64,000 bases of DNA. Source: Meira nashicola (lineage: Eukaryota; Basidiomycota; Exobasidiomycetes; Exobasidiales; Brachybasidiaceae). The first letter of the stretch is position 1, and every line of letters starts with the position of its first letter. This document shows positions 20,294 to 30,324 of the stretch, piece by piece. The position numbers were made by a program, and so were the translations under genes. Where the stretch lies: assembly GCA_001600355.1 (NCBI GenBank), contig BCJU01000001.1, positions 4,588,013 through 4,652,012 of the forward strand, given 5' to 3'. The notes below the pieces were generated by a model. The model ran no database searches. It worked only from the letters and a program-made list of their open reading frames with translations, and was not told the origin of the DNA.

Positions 20294-22789
20294 TTAAAAC
20301 ATTGATTTATAATTTGACAATTCGAACGGTAATCTTGTTTGATTGTTTGGCCAGATATCGTGAAAGAATTTATCCATTTCCATTTTAACACGATTAGGAT
20401 TCATAGTTATATCATCGTTTAAGCAAAGGTAAGCCATTTTCATCTTGATCTTTTTTCGAACTTTTTCCAATGCAAGTCTTGCTGTTATTGGAGTTTTTAG
20501 CATTTCAAATGAACCAGAAGATGTTCCTATCGAGTAAGTATAACGCATGATTAAATGCATAGCAAATAAACGTAAATTTGGAAGTAAAGGTAAAAGAGGC
20601 GAAGGAGATAATCCTAATCCATTCTCCATTGCGATTTGATGAAGTGAGAAGTTTGTGTTTTGATAAAATGTACTTAAAGGTAAATGATAAGCATCAGTTG
20701 ATTGATTGTATTTCTGTGATTCTTTTGATGCAACGATAGCTTCTTGAGGAAATTGTTGTTCTCTATCAGGTAAAAATGCATTTAAACCTTTTTCACCACT
20801 CTTTCCAACCAAATGAGTTATTAAGCAATCTCCGCATCCTCTATATTCGAATGCGAATCGTTTAAAGATTTCATTTGTTGACTTTATCAATTGAGCTCGA
20901 TCATCTCTTGGCCAACAAACTGAAAGTTCAATTTTGCAAAAATCAACCTTGAAAATCTTTTGTTGAGCTTTATCATCTTCAGAAGGAGGCAATAGAGATA
21001 AAGGCATTTGATATAATCCTTTTCCAGTTCGATCTCTGAATAAATTATCAGGTTCTGCATACGCATAACCATCAAAAGAAGAAAATATTTGTCTTGTTGC
21101 TTTTGGTGAGGGGAATTTTGCTTTATTTAAATTTTCATTTTGATAATCTTTATGAGTTGAAATGCGTTTAGGTAATCGAACTGGAACGTTTGAAGATATA
21201 TCGTTTGCATTCATTTCTTCAAGTGCACCTTTGAATTCTTTATCGTTTAAAATTCCATCTCCATCTTTATCGATCCTTGCAACCAAAAAAGACCATAAGA
21301 GTGCTTCACGATGACGTTCGATTATCATTGCATAAGACATCATATGACTGTTTATCATCATATTATCACCTCTAAACCTTTTCGAACTTGCTTTATCAAA
21401 TTCTTCTCTCCACATCATTCTACTTTCTAACATTAAAGGTTGAACTATACTCTTATGTATATGAGCAGAATAACTGAATCCGGGCGTTCCAAACCTTTCA
21501 CGTAAACGCATTACACTATATTCCATACTTGCAAGTTCACTTCCTACTCCTTGTCTTGGAATTCCACGAACGTATAAATTTGTTTGAATTTGCATAGTTG
21601 GTCCAAAAAGAGGCGTATAAAAATCAGCAGTTGTCATTGCAGTAGTTGTAAACATATCATCAGATGCTAAAAAGTATGTTTGTGATAAACCTGTCATATT
21701 TATTCCTAAAACAGCTTCTACTGCCATTGAATTGAACGTAGGTAACCTTTCATCTCGCCATCTTTCTACTTCGACATCTTTATTGAATGGAACGAATATT
21801 TGTGAATCATGATGTAAACGAATTGCAGGTAATTCTGTCTTGTTTGAATTTGATAAAGCTACTAAAGGAGAGTTTATATTTAACCATTGAGGTATTTGAC
21901 CACGATGATGACCATAATGATCATCTTGAATTCCTTTACTAGGTTCTTCTCCATTCCAAAAATCCGTTGAAACGATATGATGAGTTCCTAAATGATGTTG
22001 TAAACTTTTTCTTGCAGCACGAACGCTAAATTGTAATTCATTCAGATCACGAAATCTATTTTCGGAATTTTGAATTTGTGATGCATGTTGAGAATCAAGT
22101 TCTTTCTTTAATTCTTGAACTGATTTAAAATCTTTTGTTGTTATATTTTCTTCATTTATCCTTTTCTCATCTTCTCCGAATAAAATTCTATTTGCATGAT
22201 GACGTGTATCTGATCCGTTTACCCAAGTTGTTATTCCATCTATTCGAATATGTTTTGAAAAATCTGCTTTTGAATTAAGTTCTCCATTCGCAACCCATGC
22301 TTCTAATATATCTTCATCCAAAAAAGGTTGATGGGCATGAATAGGATCGAGAGTATATGGTAGATAATCTGCTCTTTTGCTACAACAAGTAGAATTGAGA
22401 ACGCGTGGACCGAATGAGAATGGTATGAGCAGATCATGATCACCATAAAAGTGTGTTGTTAATCGATAAGCTGTAAATGCTGAAGCTGTAAATATTATAA
22501 CCGATAAAGAAAATAACCAAAACCATCTCCTTCTTCTTCGATTTACAGTCGTTTTTGCATCTTCCCATGAACATGTTAAAATAGATGACCAACCTCTTTT
22601 GAATCCATCACGAAGTTGATATTCTTTTTCGATTAAAGGTATATTATCGGTATTGTGTAATTCATCAAATGAAGTATCATCATAAGGGAATATAATTTCA
22701 GATCGAGTTGATAAACGTGAGTATTGTCCTCTTGATAATGTTGTTCCCCATTGTTGTCTATTCAATTCTTCCATAAATGGTAAAGACAT
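20294..22789 (-). CDS. Stealth-family sugar-phosphate transferase (Xpt1/GNPTAB-like)
   Basis: Product of 831 residues, a likely type II Golgi membrane enzyme moving a hexose- or xylose-phosphate onto glycans. The family includes animal GlcNAc-1-phosphotransferase and cryptococcal xylosylphosphotransferase Xpt1. A transmembrane helix follows an RRRRR cluster (about residues 86-108). Stealth regions are visible in order: CR1 (IDGITTWVNGSD near 185), CR2 (LPTFNSMAVEAVL to YFLASDDMF, about 345-380), CR3 (SAHIHKSIVQPLM to RFRGDNMMINSHM, about 435-475), and CR4 (YLCLNDDI to FFHDIWPNNQ, near 785-810). Between CR3 and CR4 there is a canonical EF-hand loop (DKDGDGILNDKE near 502), as in GNPTAB. The donor sugar cannot be read from sequence. 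Divergent from the TMEM16 gene. Confidence 0.88.
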   Translation of the reverse strand: MSLPFMEELNRQQWGTTLSRGQYSRLSTRSEIIFPYDDTSFDELHNTDNIPLIEKEYQLRDGFKRGWSSILTCSWEDAKTTVNRRRRRWFWLFSLSVIIFTASAFTAYRLTTHFYGDHDLLIPFSFGPRVLNSTCCSKRADYLPYTLDPIHAHQPFLDEDILEAWVANGELNSKADFSKHIRIDGITTWVNGSDTRHHANRILFGEDEKRINEENITTKDFKSVQELKKELDSQHASQIQNSENRFRDLNELQFSVRAARKSLQHHLGTHHIVSTDFWNGEEPSKGIQDDHYGHHRGQIPQWLNINSPLVALSNSNKTELPAIRLHHDSQIFVPFNKDVEVERWRDERLPTFNSMAVEAVLGINMTGLSQTYFLASDDMFTTTAMTTADFYTPLFGPTMQIQTNLYVRGIPRQGVGSELASMEYSVMRLRERFGTPGFSYSAHIHKSIVQPLMLESRMMWREEFDKASSKRFRGDNMMINSHMMSYAMIIERHREALLWSFLVARIDKDGDGILNDKEFKGALEEMNANDISSNVPVRLPKRISTHKDYQNENLNKAKFPSPKATRQIFSSFDGYAYAEPDNLFRDRTGKGLYQMPLSLLPPSEDDKAQQKIFKVDFCKIELSVCWPRDDRAQLIKSTNEIFKRFAFEYRGCGDCLITHLVGKSGEKGLNAFLPDREQQFPQEAIVASKESQKYNQSTDAYHLPLSTFYQNTNFSLHQIAMENGLGLSPSPLLPLLPNLRLFAMHLIMRYTYSIGTSSGSFEMLKTPITARLALEKVRKKIKMKMAYLCLNDDITMNPNRVKMEMDKFFHDIWPNNQTRLPFELSNYKSMF

Positions 22790-23816
22790 CTTTGATAAAA
22801 GTCTTTTATTATTGAAAGGTGGAATTGAACAATATAGCCGCCTCTTATATGATCATTTTTGATACTTTAATACTCTCTCTCTCGCTGTTTATAGTCATAA
22901 GTAATGGATGCTAAAAGTAGGATAAACATTTTTATGAAATGCCACAGTATGTAGCGTATGTGTCCAGGAACAAAACAAATCATAAATATTATCGAGATAA
23001 AGGCGCACAAACTCAGCCATCAGTCGGCTTTTCGGCAAAGAGGGGGAGAAGGAGAGAGGGGGAGATCACCCGTATCAATTACGAACACGATTGATAATGA
23101 ACCCCTTTTTTCGTTTTCTTTTTGTTTTTCTATCAATTACGGTAAGTAAAAAAGAGATAGAATAACACTTACACAGATAGAGCCCTTTCACTGCACTGCT
23201 TTTCGGGGTACGACTGCCGATTAATGCATTGAATTTCTCACTTTGCCGTATTTTCTGCCGAAGGTGCAGGTCGTCTGACCAATTTAAAACGCGTTGATCG
23301 GGCGGCATACGGCTTGATGCAGTGCAAAAGAAACTTGATTACCGCCGGCTAGTAAAAACAAAGCGGTCCAAACTGCGCGATAAGCAAAAAGGGCTTGCTC
23401 GGTAAATAAGTCTATTAATAGCTCCCACCTACTACTACTATCACTGCTGTTGTCTATGAAGGAGATCTTACCTTTCTCTCAGCCACCTCCTTGAAAGAAG
23501 GAATTGTGAAAAGATCTTATCGGAATGTAAGATAGGAACGAGACTAGCTTAGTTGTAAATTGTCATATTTAATCAAACCAAAGAGCACTATGCATTGCAA
23601 CATGCATTTGTTGACATCTTGCACGTGCAGCGCAGAGTATTGTTAATGTGTGTGCTGTGCATAAAGTGACGTAAAGCTGTCAAGTTGGCACAGACCATTT
23701 TAGGAATGAATAACACACGCTAAAAGTTCCCCTTTAGTCCATTTGACAAAAACTTACTCCACTTCTAATTCTTCTTAACATCTTTTCATCATCATCATCA
23801 TCATCATAAAGAGAAA
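22790..23816. promoter_or_regulatory. Divergent upstream region of the Stealth and TMEM16 genes
   Basis: A 1-kb gap between two divergent starts, so it should hold both promoters. It has pyrimidine- and purine-rich blocks (GGGGGAGAAGGAGAGAGGGGG near 23042) and an ATC trinucleotide run at about 23787-23807 just before the TMEM16 ATG. I see no gene in it. Confidence 0.4.
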
Positions 23817-26213
23817 ATGTCTTCTGCTCAACCCGCACCTCCGTTAAAGAATGTACCACCTGCTGTTCCAGAAAAGGATGATTCATTATCACCTGAAGTT
23901 GATTTTGTTTTAGTATTTGAAGCAAGAGATCCTAAATTGATTAAATCAAAAAAGCAACCTTCTACAAGTGAAACAAATGCAAAAATTGAAGAATATGAAA
24001 GATTAATCAAAGCTATCAGATTAGTAGGATTACAAGTTACAACAAGACAATCTTCACGTAATGAATCGGATTTGTTAATCTTTGTTCGTGCTCCCGATCA
24101 AACGTTAGTCGCAAGTGGTAAATTGGAAAGTTTACATGATTATCTTCATGGAGTAAAGAGTACAGTTGAACCTGAAGGAGTGAATAGCCTATCAAGATCT
24201 TCCTCTTTGGGTAAAAGTGGAATTCATAGTCAAGCTGAACAATTTAGTCCTGCCGATCGTGTAAGGTTCGTTTATGATCTTTTAACAAGACCAAAACCAC
24301 AAGGTGCTCATCTTTTGATAGGTTCAAAAGAATTTCCACATTTGAAAGATATGACGCCAATTCATAATCCTGATTATAATCATGATTGGTTAAAAAGATG
24401 GTCTAACGTTAAATCAGGCTTACAGATCAGCATTAAAGAATTGGATTCGATTCGATCTCATTTCGGAGAACATATTGCTCTTTATTATGGATTTTTAAAC
24501 TTTTACTTTCAATCTCTCGCTTCAATTGCAGCTGCTGGATTTGCATTTTGGGCTGCAGGTGCTCCTTTTCATCCAGTTTATTCTTTACTCTTGGTCGGAT
24601 GGTCATGCGTTTTTGTTGAATTATGGCGAATGAAAGAACGCAAATTAGCCGTTCGTTGGGGTACTTCAGGCGTTGGTCATGTAGACGCAAGAAGAAATGA
24701 ATTCAAACCTAGAACCATTCGTAAAGATCCTGCTACAGGTGAAGATCAAGAAGTGTTTGAATGGTGGAGAAGAGAATTACGCATCGCTTTTAGTATTCCA
24801 GTTATGCTTTTATTTGCTGCCCTTTTAGGTGCAACAATGACAACAATGTTTGCAACTGAAGTTTTTGTTTCCAAATTATATGCTGGACCTGGAAAAGCAA
24901 TAGTTCCATTCATTCCAACGGCTTTGTTTGTCGTTTGTGTTCCTCAAATTATGGCAGCATGGCAAGCTACAGCCTCTGCATTAACTTCATGGGAGAATCA
25001 CTTTAGCGTACGAACTCATCAATCTGCTTTAACGATAAAAATGTTTGCTTTACAAGCTGTTGTAGCTTATGGTGCATTAACATTAAGTGCTTTTGTTTAT
25101 ATTCCATTCGGTCAACAAATTATGGATACAATCGTTCAACATGGCTTTTTTGCATCAAGCTTACAAGCAGCAGAAGAAAGAGGTGACATCAAGCGTAACT
25201 TGACAGGATCAGTGAAATTTGAAATAAATCCAAGTAGAATGCACGCTCAATTGTTTGCTGTTTTGACTACAAGTCAAGTGATCGGTGCTTTTACTGAAAC
25301 AGCATTACCGTACATTTTGCATAAAGTGTACGAATATAGAGAAGCAAAGAAACAATCAAAATCATCAGAAACAAAAGGTTCCGTCGAAGGAAAATTTTTA
25401 CACAGAATTGAAGAAGAATTAACTTTACCAAATTATGATACATTTGGAGATTATGCAGAAATGGCAACTCAATTCGGTTATATCGTTCTTTGGTCAGTCA
25501 TTTGGCCTTTAGCTCCAGTCATGGGATTCATCAATAACTTTTTCGAATTGCGTTCTGATGCATTAAAGATGACAGTTAATGCACGTCGTCCTGTACCCGT
25601 TCGAGCTGAATCGATTGGACCTTGGTTGGAAGTGTTAGGTTTTATTGCATGGCTTTCTGCAATGTTGAATGCTTCTTTGATTTACCTCTTTCAACCTTCT
25701 CCTGAAGCACATTTAGCTGGTCATTCACCTTATGAAACCGTTTTACGATCTCATTTACATCCAGGAGGAACAGATGGAGTTACACCAGGAAAGGTTGTCG
25801 ATTCAATCGTTTATCCATCCGATCCAGCTCATTCACCACGTTCTCCTTTATCATTCTCAAGATTATTACCTTCAAGTTTACCTACTTCAGGAACTGCAGG
25901 TGCATTAATTGCAAGTTTATTATTAGCTCTAGCAGCAGAACACGTTTATGGAATAATGAGAAGTGGTGTTCGTCATATATTAGAACGTGCTCTTTGGCGT
26001 GATAGCGAAGAAGAAACTTTATTACGTAAACGCGAATTTCAAACACGCAAAGATGCATTAGAAAGAAGTGGAATGGGAGCAGCTGCTGTGAATGCGTTAA
26101 AAGCTGCTGCACCAACGCATATTGGTGCACCAGAAAATGATCAAAGAGCATTTTGGCGTGGAGCAGAAGAAGAAGGTAAATTGATCATTCAACAAAGCAG
26201 TAAAAGTCAATAA
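23817..26213 (+). CDS. TMEM16/anoctamin-family lipid scramblase or channel
   Basis: Product of 798 residues, related to fungal TMEM16 proteins (afTMEM16, nhTMEM16) and yeast Ist2. These are Ca2+-regulated phospholipid scramblases or ER-plasma membrane tethers. The cytosolic N-terminal domain (1-210) precedes the first helices, which start after HFGEHIALYYGFLNFYFQSL near residue 216. WRMKERKLAVRWGT follows TM2. The Ca2+-site helix region includes FINNFFELRSDALKM (near 572) and then the family signature RRPVP, IGPWLEVLGFIAW. The last helix is near 700. It has no long Ist2-type cortical tail, so scramblase activity is likelier than tethering. The ATG at 23817 begins a proline-rich leader. Intronless. 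Confidence 0.9.
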   Translation: MSSAQPAPPLKNVPPAVPEKDDSLSPEVDFVLVFEARDPKLIKSKKQPSTSETNAKIEEYERLIKAIRLVGLQVTTRQSSRNESDLLIFVRAPDQTLVASGKLESLHDYLHGVKSTVEPEGVNSLSRSSSLGKSGIHSQAEQFSPADRVRFVYDLLTRPKPQGAHLLIGSKEFPHLKDMTPIHNPDYNHDWLKRWSNVKSGLQISIKELDSIRSHFGEHIALYYGFLNFYFQSLASIAAAGFAFWAAGAPFHPVYSLLLVGWSCVFVELWRMKERKLAVRWGTSGVGHVDARRNEFKPRTIRKDPATGEDQEVFEWWRRELRIAFSIPVMLLFAALLGATMTTMFATEVFVSKLYAGPGKAIVPFIPTALFVVCVPQIMAAWQATASALTSWENHFSVRTHQSALTIKMFALQAVVAYGALTLSAFVYIPFGQQIMDTIVQHGFFASSLQAAEERGDIKRNLTGSVKFEINPSRMHAQLFAVLTTSQVIGAFTETALPYILHKVYEYREAKKQSKSSETKGSVEGKFLHRIEEELTLPNYDTFGDYAEMATQFGYIVLWSVIWPLAPVMGFINNFFELRSDALKMTVNARRPVPVRAESIGPWLEVLGFIAWLSAMLNASLIYLFQPSPEAHLAGHSPYETVLRSHLHPGGTDGVTPGKVVDSIVYPSDPAHSPRSPLSFSRLLPSSLPTSGTAGALIASLLLALAAEHVYGIMRSGVRHILERALWRDSEEETLLRKREFQTRKDALERSGMGAAAVNALKAAAPTHIGAPENDQRAFWRGAEEEGKLIIQQSSKSQ

Positions 26214-26810
26214 ATAGATTAGATTGTTATGTATCCTTCCCTCCCTTTTTTAATCATTGCAATGGAATATGAACAATACCCTTGGAGCCCCGCAATAAGA
26301 TTAAAATTGACATAAATGAAAGAGTGTCATCTTCTAGAAGCTAAACTATTCTTAGTGCGGGGATTCTATCGGAAAAGCCGGAGAAGCGGTATGAAGATAG
26401 GCTTATACACTGTAGCAGCCACTTTACATATTTATCAAAATTAACAAAGCTTGACTTTGTCATTTCGGTTACGCTCTGCGCGGGCTCAATTCCGAATTTA
26501 TCAATTCACGCTTTGGACCAGTGTATTTCTGCATAGAGTATTTTTGACAAATGATAATTGACGTATTTTTAAACTCACGCGCACATATCTGCCTTTCTCC
26601 ATATACATAGTCTACATAGACTAGTAGAGTGTGGAGAAATTCCAGCAGCGTGCGGCTTTTTCCAACGCCTCTCTGAACAGCAACTCCGATTATTGTCGGA
26701 AGTCAAGGCGAAGGGTGATTCAGCCCGCGGTAAAGGTATTTAAGAAGCCGGGTTTCATTTATCCTACACATTAAAGCTCATTACCATCACCACAAAAAAA
26801 GTCTTTCAAG
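26214..26810. promoter_or_regulatory. CYP53 upstream region
   Basis: Gene-free. It contains a perfect inverted repeat TCCGA-N6-TCGGA at 26685-26700, about 110 bp upstream of the P450 ATG, which reads as CCG-N8-CGG, a spacing style used by Zn2Cys6 regulators. TAGTCTA-CA-TAGACTA is a second short inverted repeat at 26608-26623. A TATTTAAG at about 26737 may be a weak TATA element. Confidence 0.4.
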
Positions 26811-28415
26811 ATGGTACAAACGGATTTAATCGATCAAGGTCGTCAATTTGTCACATGGGCATCTTCTTCTCCTTTCAATCTTGCAATAACAGTTGTAGGA
26901 ATCGTTTTGGTTGCTCATTTGATTCCATTCTTTCTTGCACCTCATCTTTGGTTCATTCCTGGACCTGTTGGTGCTCATCTTTCTGACCTTTGGCTAGTTC
27001 GTCAAGCACAAAAAGGTAAAAGATTTTTAATCGTTCACGATCTTCACAGCAGATATGGTAAATTCGTTCGTTTAGCACCAAATCACATTTCAATCGCTGA
27101 TCCTGATGCAATTGAAACCGTTTATGGACATGGAAAAGGAACATTAAAATCAGAATTTTACGATGCTTTCGTTCCACCAAAACCTGCCGTTCGTGGTTTG
27201 TTTAACACGCGTGATCGAGCAGAACATACACGTAAACGTAAAATCGTTTCGCATACATTCGCTCCAAAGAGTATCGTTGCTTTTGAACCTTTTATTAGAC
27301 GTGAAATTCAACTCTTAGTGGACAGATGGGATGAATTTTGCGCAAAAGCAGATAAAGAAAACGTTCAAGGTCCTCGTAATTTGAACGGACGTGCTTGGTT
27401 AGACGCTCTGATGTGGTTAAACTTTTTTGCATTTGATACAATTGGTGATTTGGCATTTGGAAAACCATTTGGAATGCTAGAACAAGGTGCAGATGATGCA
27501 AGAGTTGAATTCGAAGACGCTTTCGGAAAGAAAAATACAACAACATGTAATGCCGTACAAATTATTAATGAACGTGGAGAATATTCAGCTACATTAGGAT
27601 GTGCACCTACTTGGATGCGACCATACCTTGCAAAATTACCTTGGTTCAGTACACGTTTAGCGTCTGTTAAAAAGTTAACGGGTATCGCAACTTCTCGTGT
27701 CAACGAACGTTTAGAACATGGAAGTGATCGTGAAGATTTATTGGCAAAATTACAAAATGCAAAAGACGATCAAGGTGAACAAATGGGAAAGATGGAATTG
27801 GTCTGTGAAGCTTTAACACAGTTGATCGCTGGAAGTGATACAACTTCCAATACAAGTTGCGCAATCATTTATCATCTTTGCACAAATCCGAAAGCCATGC
27901 AAAAGCTACAAGCAGAATTGGATGATGCTTTAAAGGATTCAGAAGATGTTCCAAGTCATGATGAAGTACAAGAATTGCCTTATCTTAATGCAGTTCTTTC
28001 TGAATCTCTTCGTTTCCACTCTACTTCAGCAATGGGATTACCTCGTATTGTTCCCGTTGGAGGTGCAACGATTCAAGGCAAATATTTCCCAGCTGGTTCA
28101 GTCGTTTCCGTTCCATCATACACCATTCATCGTGATAAAGGAGTTTATGGATCAGATGCAGAATCTTACAACCCTGATCGTTGGTTGATTAATGGTGCTC
28201 GTCAAAAGTATGAAAAAGCTTTTGTTCCTTTCAGCGTTGGGCCAAGAGCATGTGTGGGTAGAAATGTTGCAATGCAAGAATTGAGTATTTTGATTGCAAC
28301 ACTCATTCATCGTTATGATATCGTGCTCAAATATCCAGACCAACCTCTTGATACAATCGAAGGTTTCTTACGTAAACCTACTGTTTGTGAAGTTGGTATC
28401 ACTCGTCGTCATTGA
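26811..28415 (+). CDS. Cytochrome P450, CYP53 type (benzoate 4-hydroxylase-like)
   Basis: Product of 534 residues. CYP53 enzymes para-hydroxylate benzoate, feeding the beta-ketoadipate pathway and detoxifying plant phenolics; they sit in the ER with NADPH-P450 reductase. Features: N-terminal membrane helix (about 20-45) followed by a proline hinge (FIPGPVG), the CYP53-like block GLFNTRDRAEHTRKRK, the oxygen-binding I-helix AGSDTTS (about 341), the ExxR motif in SESLRF (about 396), and the haem loop FSVGPRACVGRN with Cys481. The CYP53 call rests on the conserved N-terminal third; a related aromatic hydroxylase with another substrate is possible. Intronless; the ATG is preceded by CAAG. Confidence 0.9.
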   Translation: MVQTDLIDQGRQFVTWASSSPFNLAITVVGIVLVAHLIPFFLAPHLWFIPGPVGAHLSDLWLVRQAQKGKRFLIVHDLHSRYGKFVRLAPNHISIADPDAIETVYGHGKGTLKSEFYDAFVPPKPAVRGLFNTRDRAEHTRKRKIVSHTFAPKSIVAFEPFIRREIQLLVDRWDEFCAKADKENVQGPRNLNGRAWLDALMWLNFFAFDTIGDLAFGKPFGMLEQGADDARVEFEDAFGKKNTTTCNAVQIINERGEYSATLGCAPTWMRPYLAKLPWFSTRLASVKKLTGIATSRVNERLEHGSDREDLLAKLQNAKDDQGEQMGKMELVCEALTQLIAGSDTTSNTSCAIIYHLCTNPKAMQKLQAELDDALKDSEDVPSHDEVQELPYLNAVLSESLRFHSTSAMGLPRIVPVGGATIQGKYFPAGSVVSVPSYTIHRDKGVYGSDAESYNPDRWLINGARQKYEKAFVPFSVGPRACVGRNVAMQELSILIATLIHRYDIVLKYPDQPLDTIEGFLRKPTVCEVGITRRH

Positions 28416-30324
28416 TTTTTATGATTACCAGAATTATTTCTCATTCCCTGTATCATAGTCAATTATGAATTTCGATATTTATAAGTATAAGAAGATCAAT
28501 TATCAAGATTGAAACATTAAAGTCTTGTATTGGTGTTACCATACACGTGATAAGAACAAATTAAGATATAGAATATGAATATCAACACTTTCCCGCCTTC
28601 CACGTCGGGAATCACATTCTTCTGATGAGAACATTGGACATTGGGCGTGGGAAAATGAAGAAGGAATAATGTTTTCTACGCATTTGATACTTTATTTTTT
28701 GGCGCTAAAAAGTTGTTTATCAACTTTGACCCTTACGGTGTGCAACAGGGATGTATTATATCAATTATATTTGGGGGAAGATGTTGCTTTTCTTAGAAAC
28801 AAGATTTTTGCATATCTTCTTTCTTATCAGTACGAGATGCCGAAAAGAATAGACTAAGAGAATGAAAAAAGCTCTAATCTACGTAATCGTACATTTGCCA
28901 GTGTAGTGGATAGGCTAGTGATCTGATCAAAATATACATATGTATATCTCTATCAGAAATGATGGCGTGATGTGCTGCTACAGAGATATATATGTATACA
29001 TGTACACAAGACCAGCATAAGTATAATATTCAGTGGACATATGTGTTAAGGATGAAGTGGTACGACAATTAAGGCTTGGCGTGAAAGGAAATGATGTTCT
29101 TAAGTTATTCACTTGAACCCGAAAATAACGAAAATAAACACGTTGTGGCGCAGCGCACTCACGCACAAGCGAAAAGGCCTAGCTTGCGAGAAAGTTGAAG
29201 GTCGAATTGGAAATCATCACGCCGCTAATGCAATTGACAAGGCACGCGCCGGCACTATTCATTAAACCCCTATTGACCTTTATCAGTTTAAAACACGAAA
29301 ACGCGAAGACGATCAGCGGTAATTGAAAAAAATATTATGAACAATCTTGGCAGTAAATATATAGTCTGCTATGTATGTATGTACGTATGTACTGCCTTGC
29401 CTAAGCTTATAAGAATATGATTATATCAATTCGCACATCATCTCTATACCGCATCGGTCAAGACGAAAGATCTCAATCCCTGCATTCATTTTTATTTTTA
29501 TCAACTTTCAGGTCCTAATGCCCCCGTGGACTTTGAAAATATTCGGCGCTTTATTTTTTTAACAAGACCTGATCTATCATTTCTTAGCGGGCTTGAACCC
29601 TACACCCATATACACATACTTTTTAGCGTAGCACCCTTTCAGTCAAAAAAGTACGCATTCGTAAAAGAACGTGTCGAATAAAAGAATGGGCACAGTAAGA
29701 GAATCTTGATGGGAAACATTTTATTAGACAGAAAAAGTGCCTTTGAACGTTTCACTTAAATCACGCAACAACATCAAAAAAAAGTTGCAGAATAATCTCG
29801 CATCGTGCGAACAAAATTGTAAAAGACTGCTAAAGTGCGTAAAATAGTATATCGCGGGAAGAAGTTGTTCGAGGAACAAAAGCCATACGATAATTCTTGT
29901 GATAAACCTGCATCCATGCTCACGATCGGAGATGCACGAACATATGTATTTGTAAATGCATTTTATCAATAATTTCAATTTGCAACAAAAAAAAAGAGAG
30001 ATGAGGTTATCGGAGATGAGTGGATGGATGTATGTACATTTTCCTCGGACAAGCTTTCCGATGAAAGAGAGTGCTCTGAAAGCTGAAAGAATTAATGATC
30101 CTCGTCAATGTATGCACACCCACGTACACATGCGTTTTCGACCCTAGATCTTTGATCATAAACATCCGTCTATACCTAAATTTTGTCACCATCCTGACTA
30201 CAATCCTTTCTTGATGTTGGTGTAACTCTATCATCATCGTCGCCATCGATAACTCAAACTCGGTCATTTTGACCACATCATCACAACAGTAATAGAATAC
30301 ACCAGCAGGTTGATCTTTTTCATC
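28416..30324. other. Gene-free stretch of 1.9 kb
   Basis: Only short frames with no family features. It holds a (TATG)n-like simple repeat near 29370-29390 and an imperfect AT-rich inverted repeat around 28937-29000 (TATATCTCT facing AGAGATATA). The last part should be the promoter of the gene at 30325; a short upstream coding exon there cannot be excluded. Confidence 0.4.

Noticed and set aside
29580..29610. GGGTTCAAGCCC on the minus strand, tRNA B-box-like
   Set aside because: The T-stem does not pair properly and no cloverleaf fits upstream.
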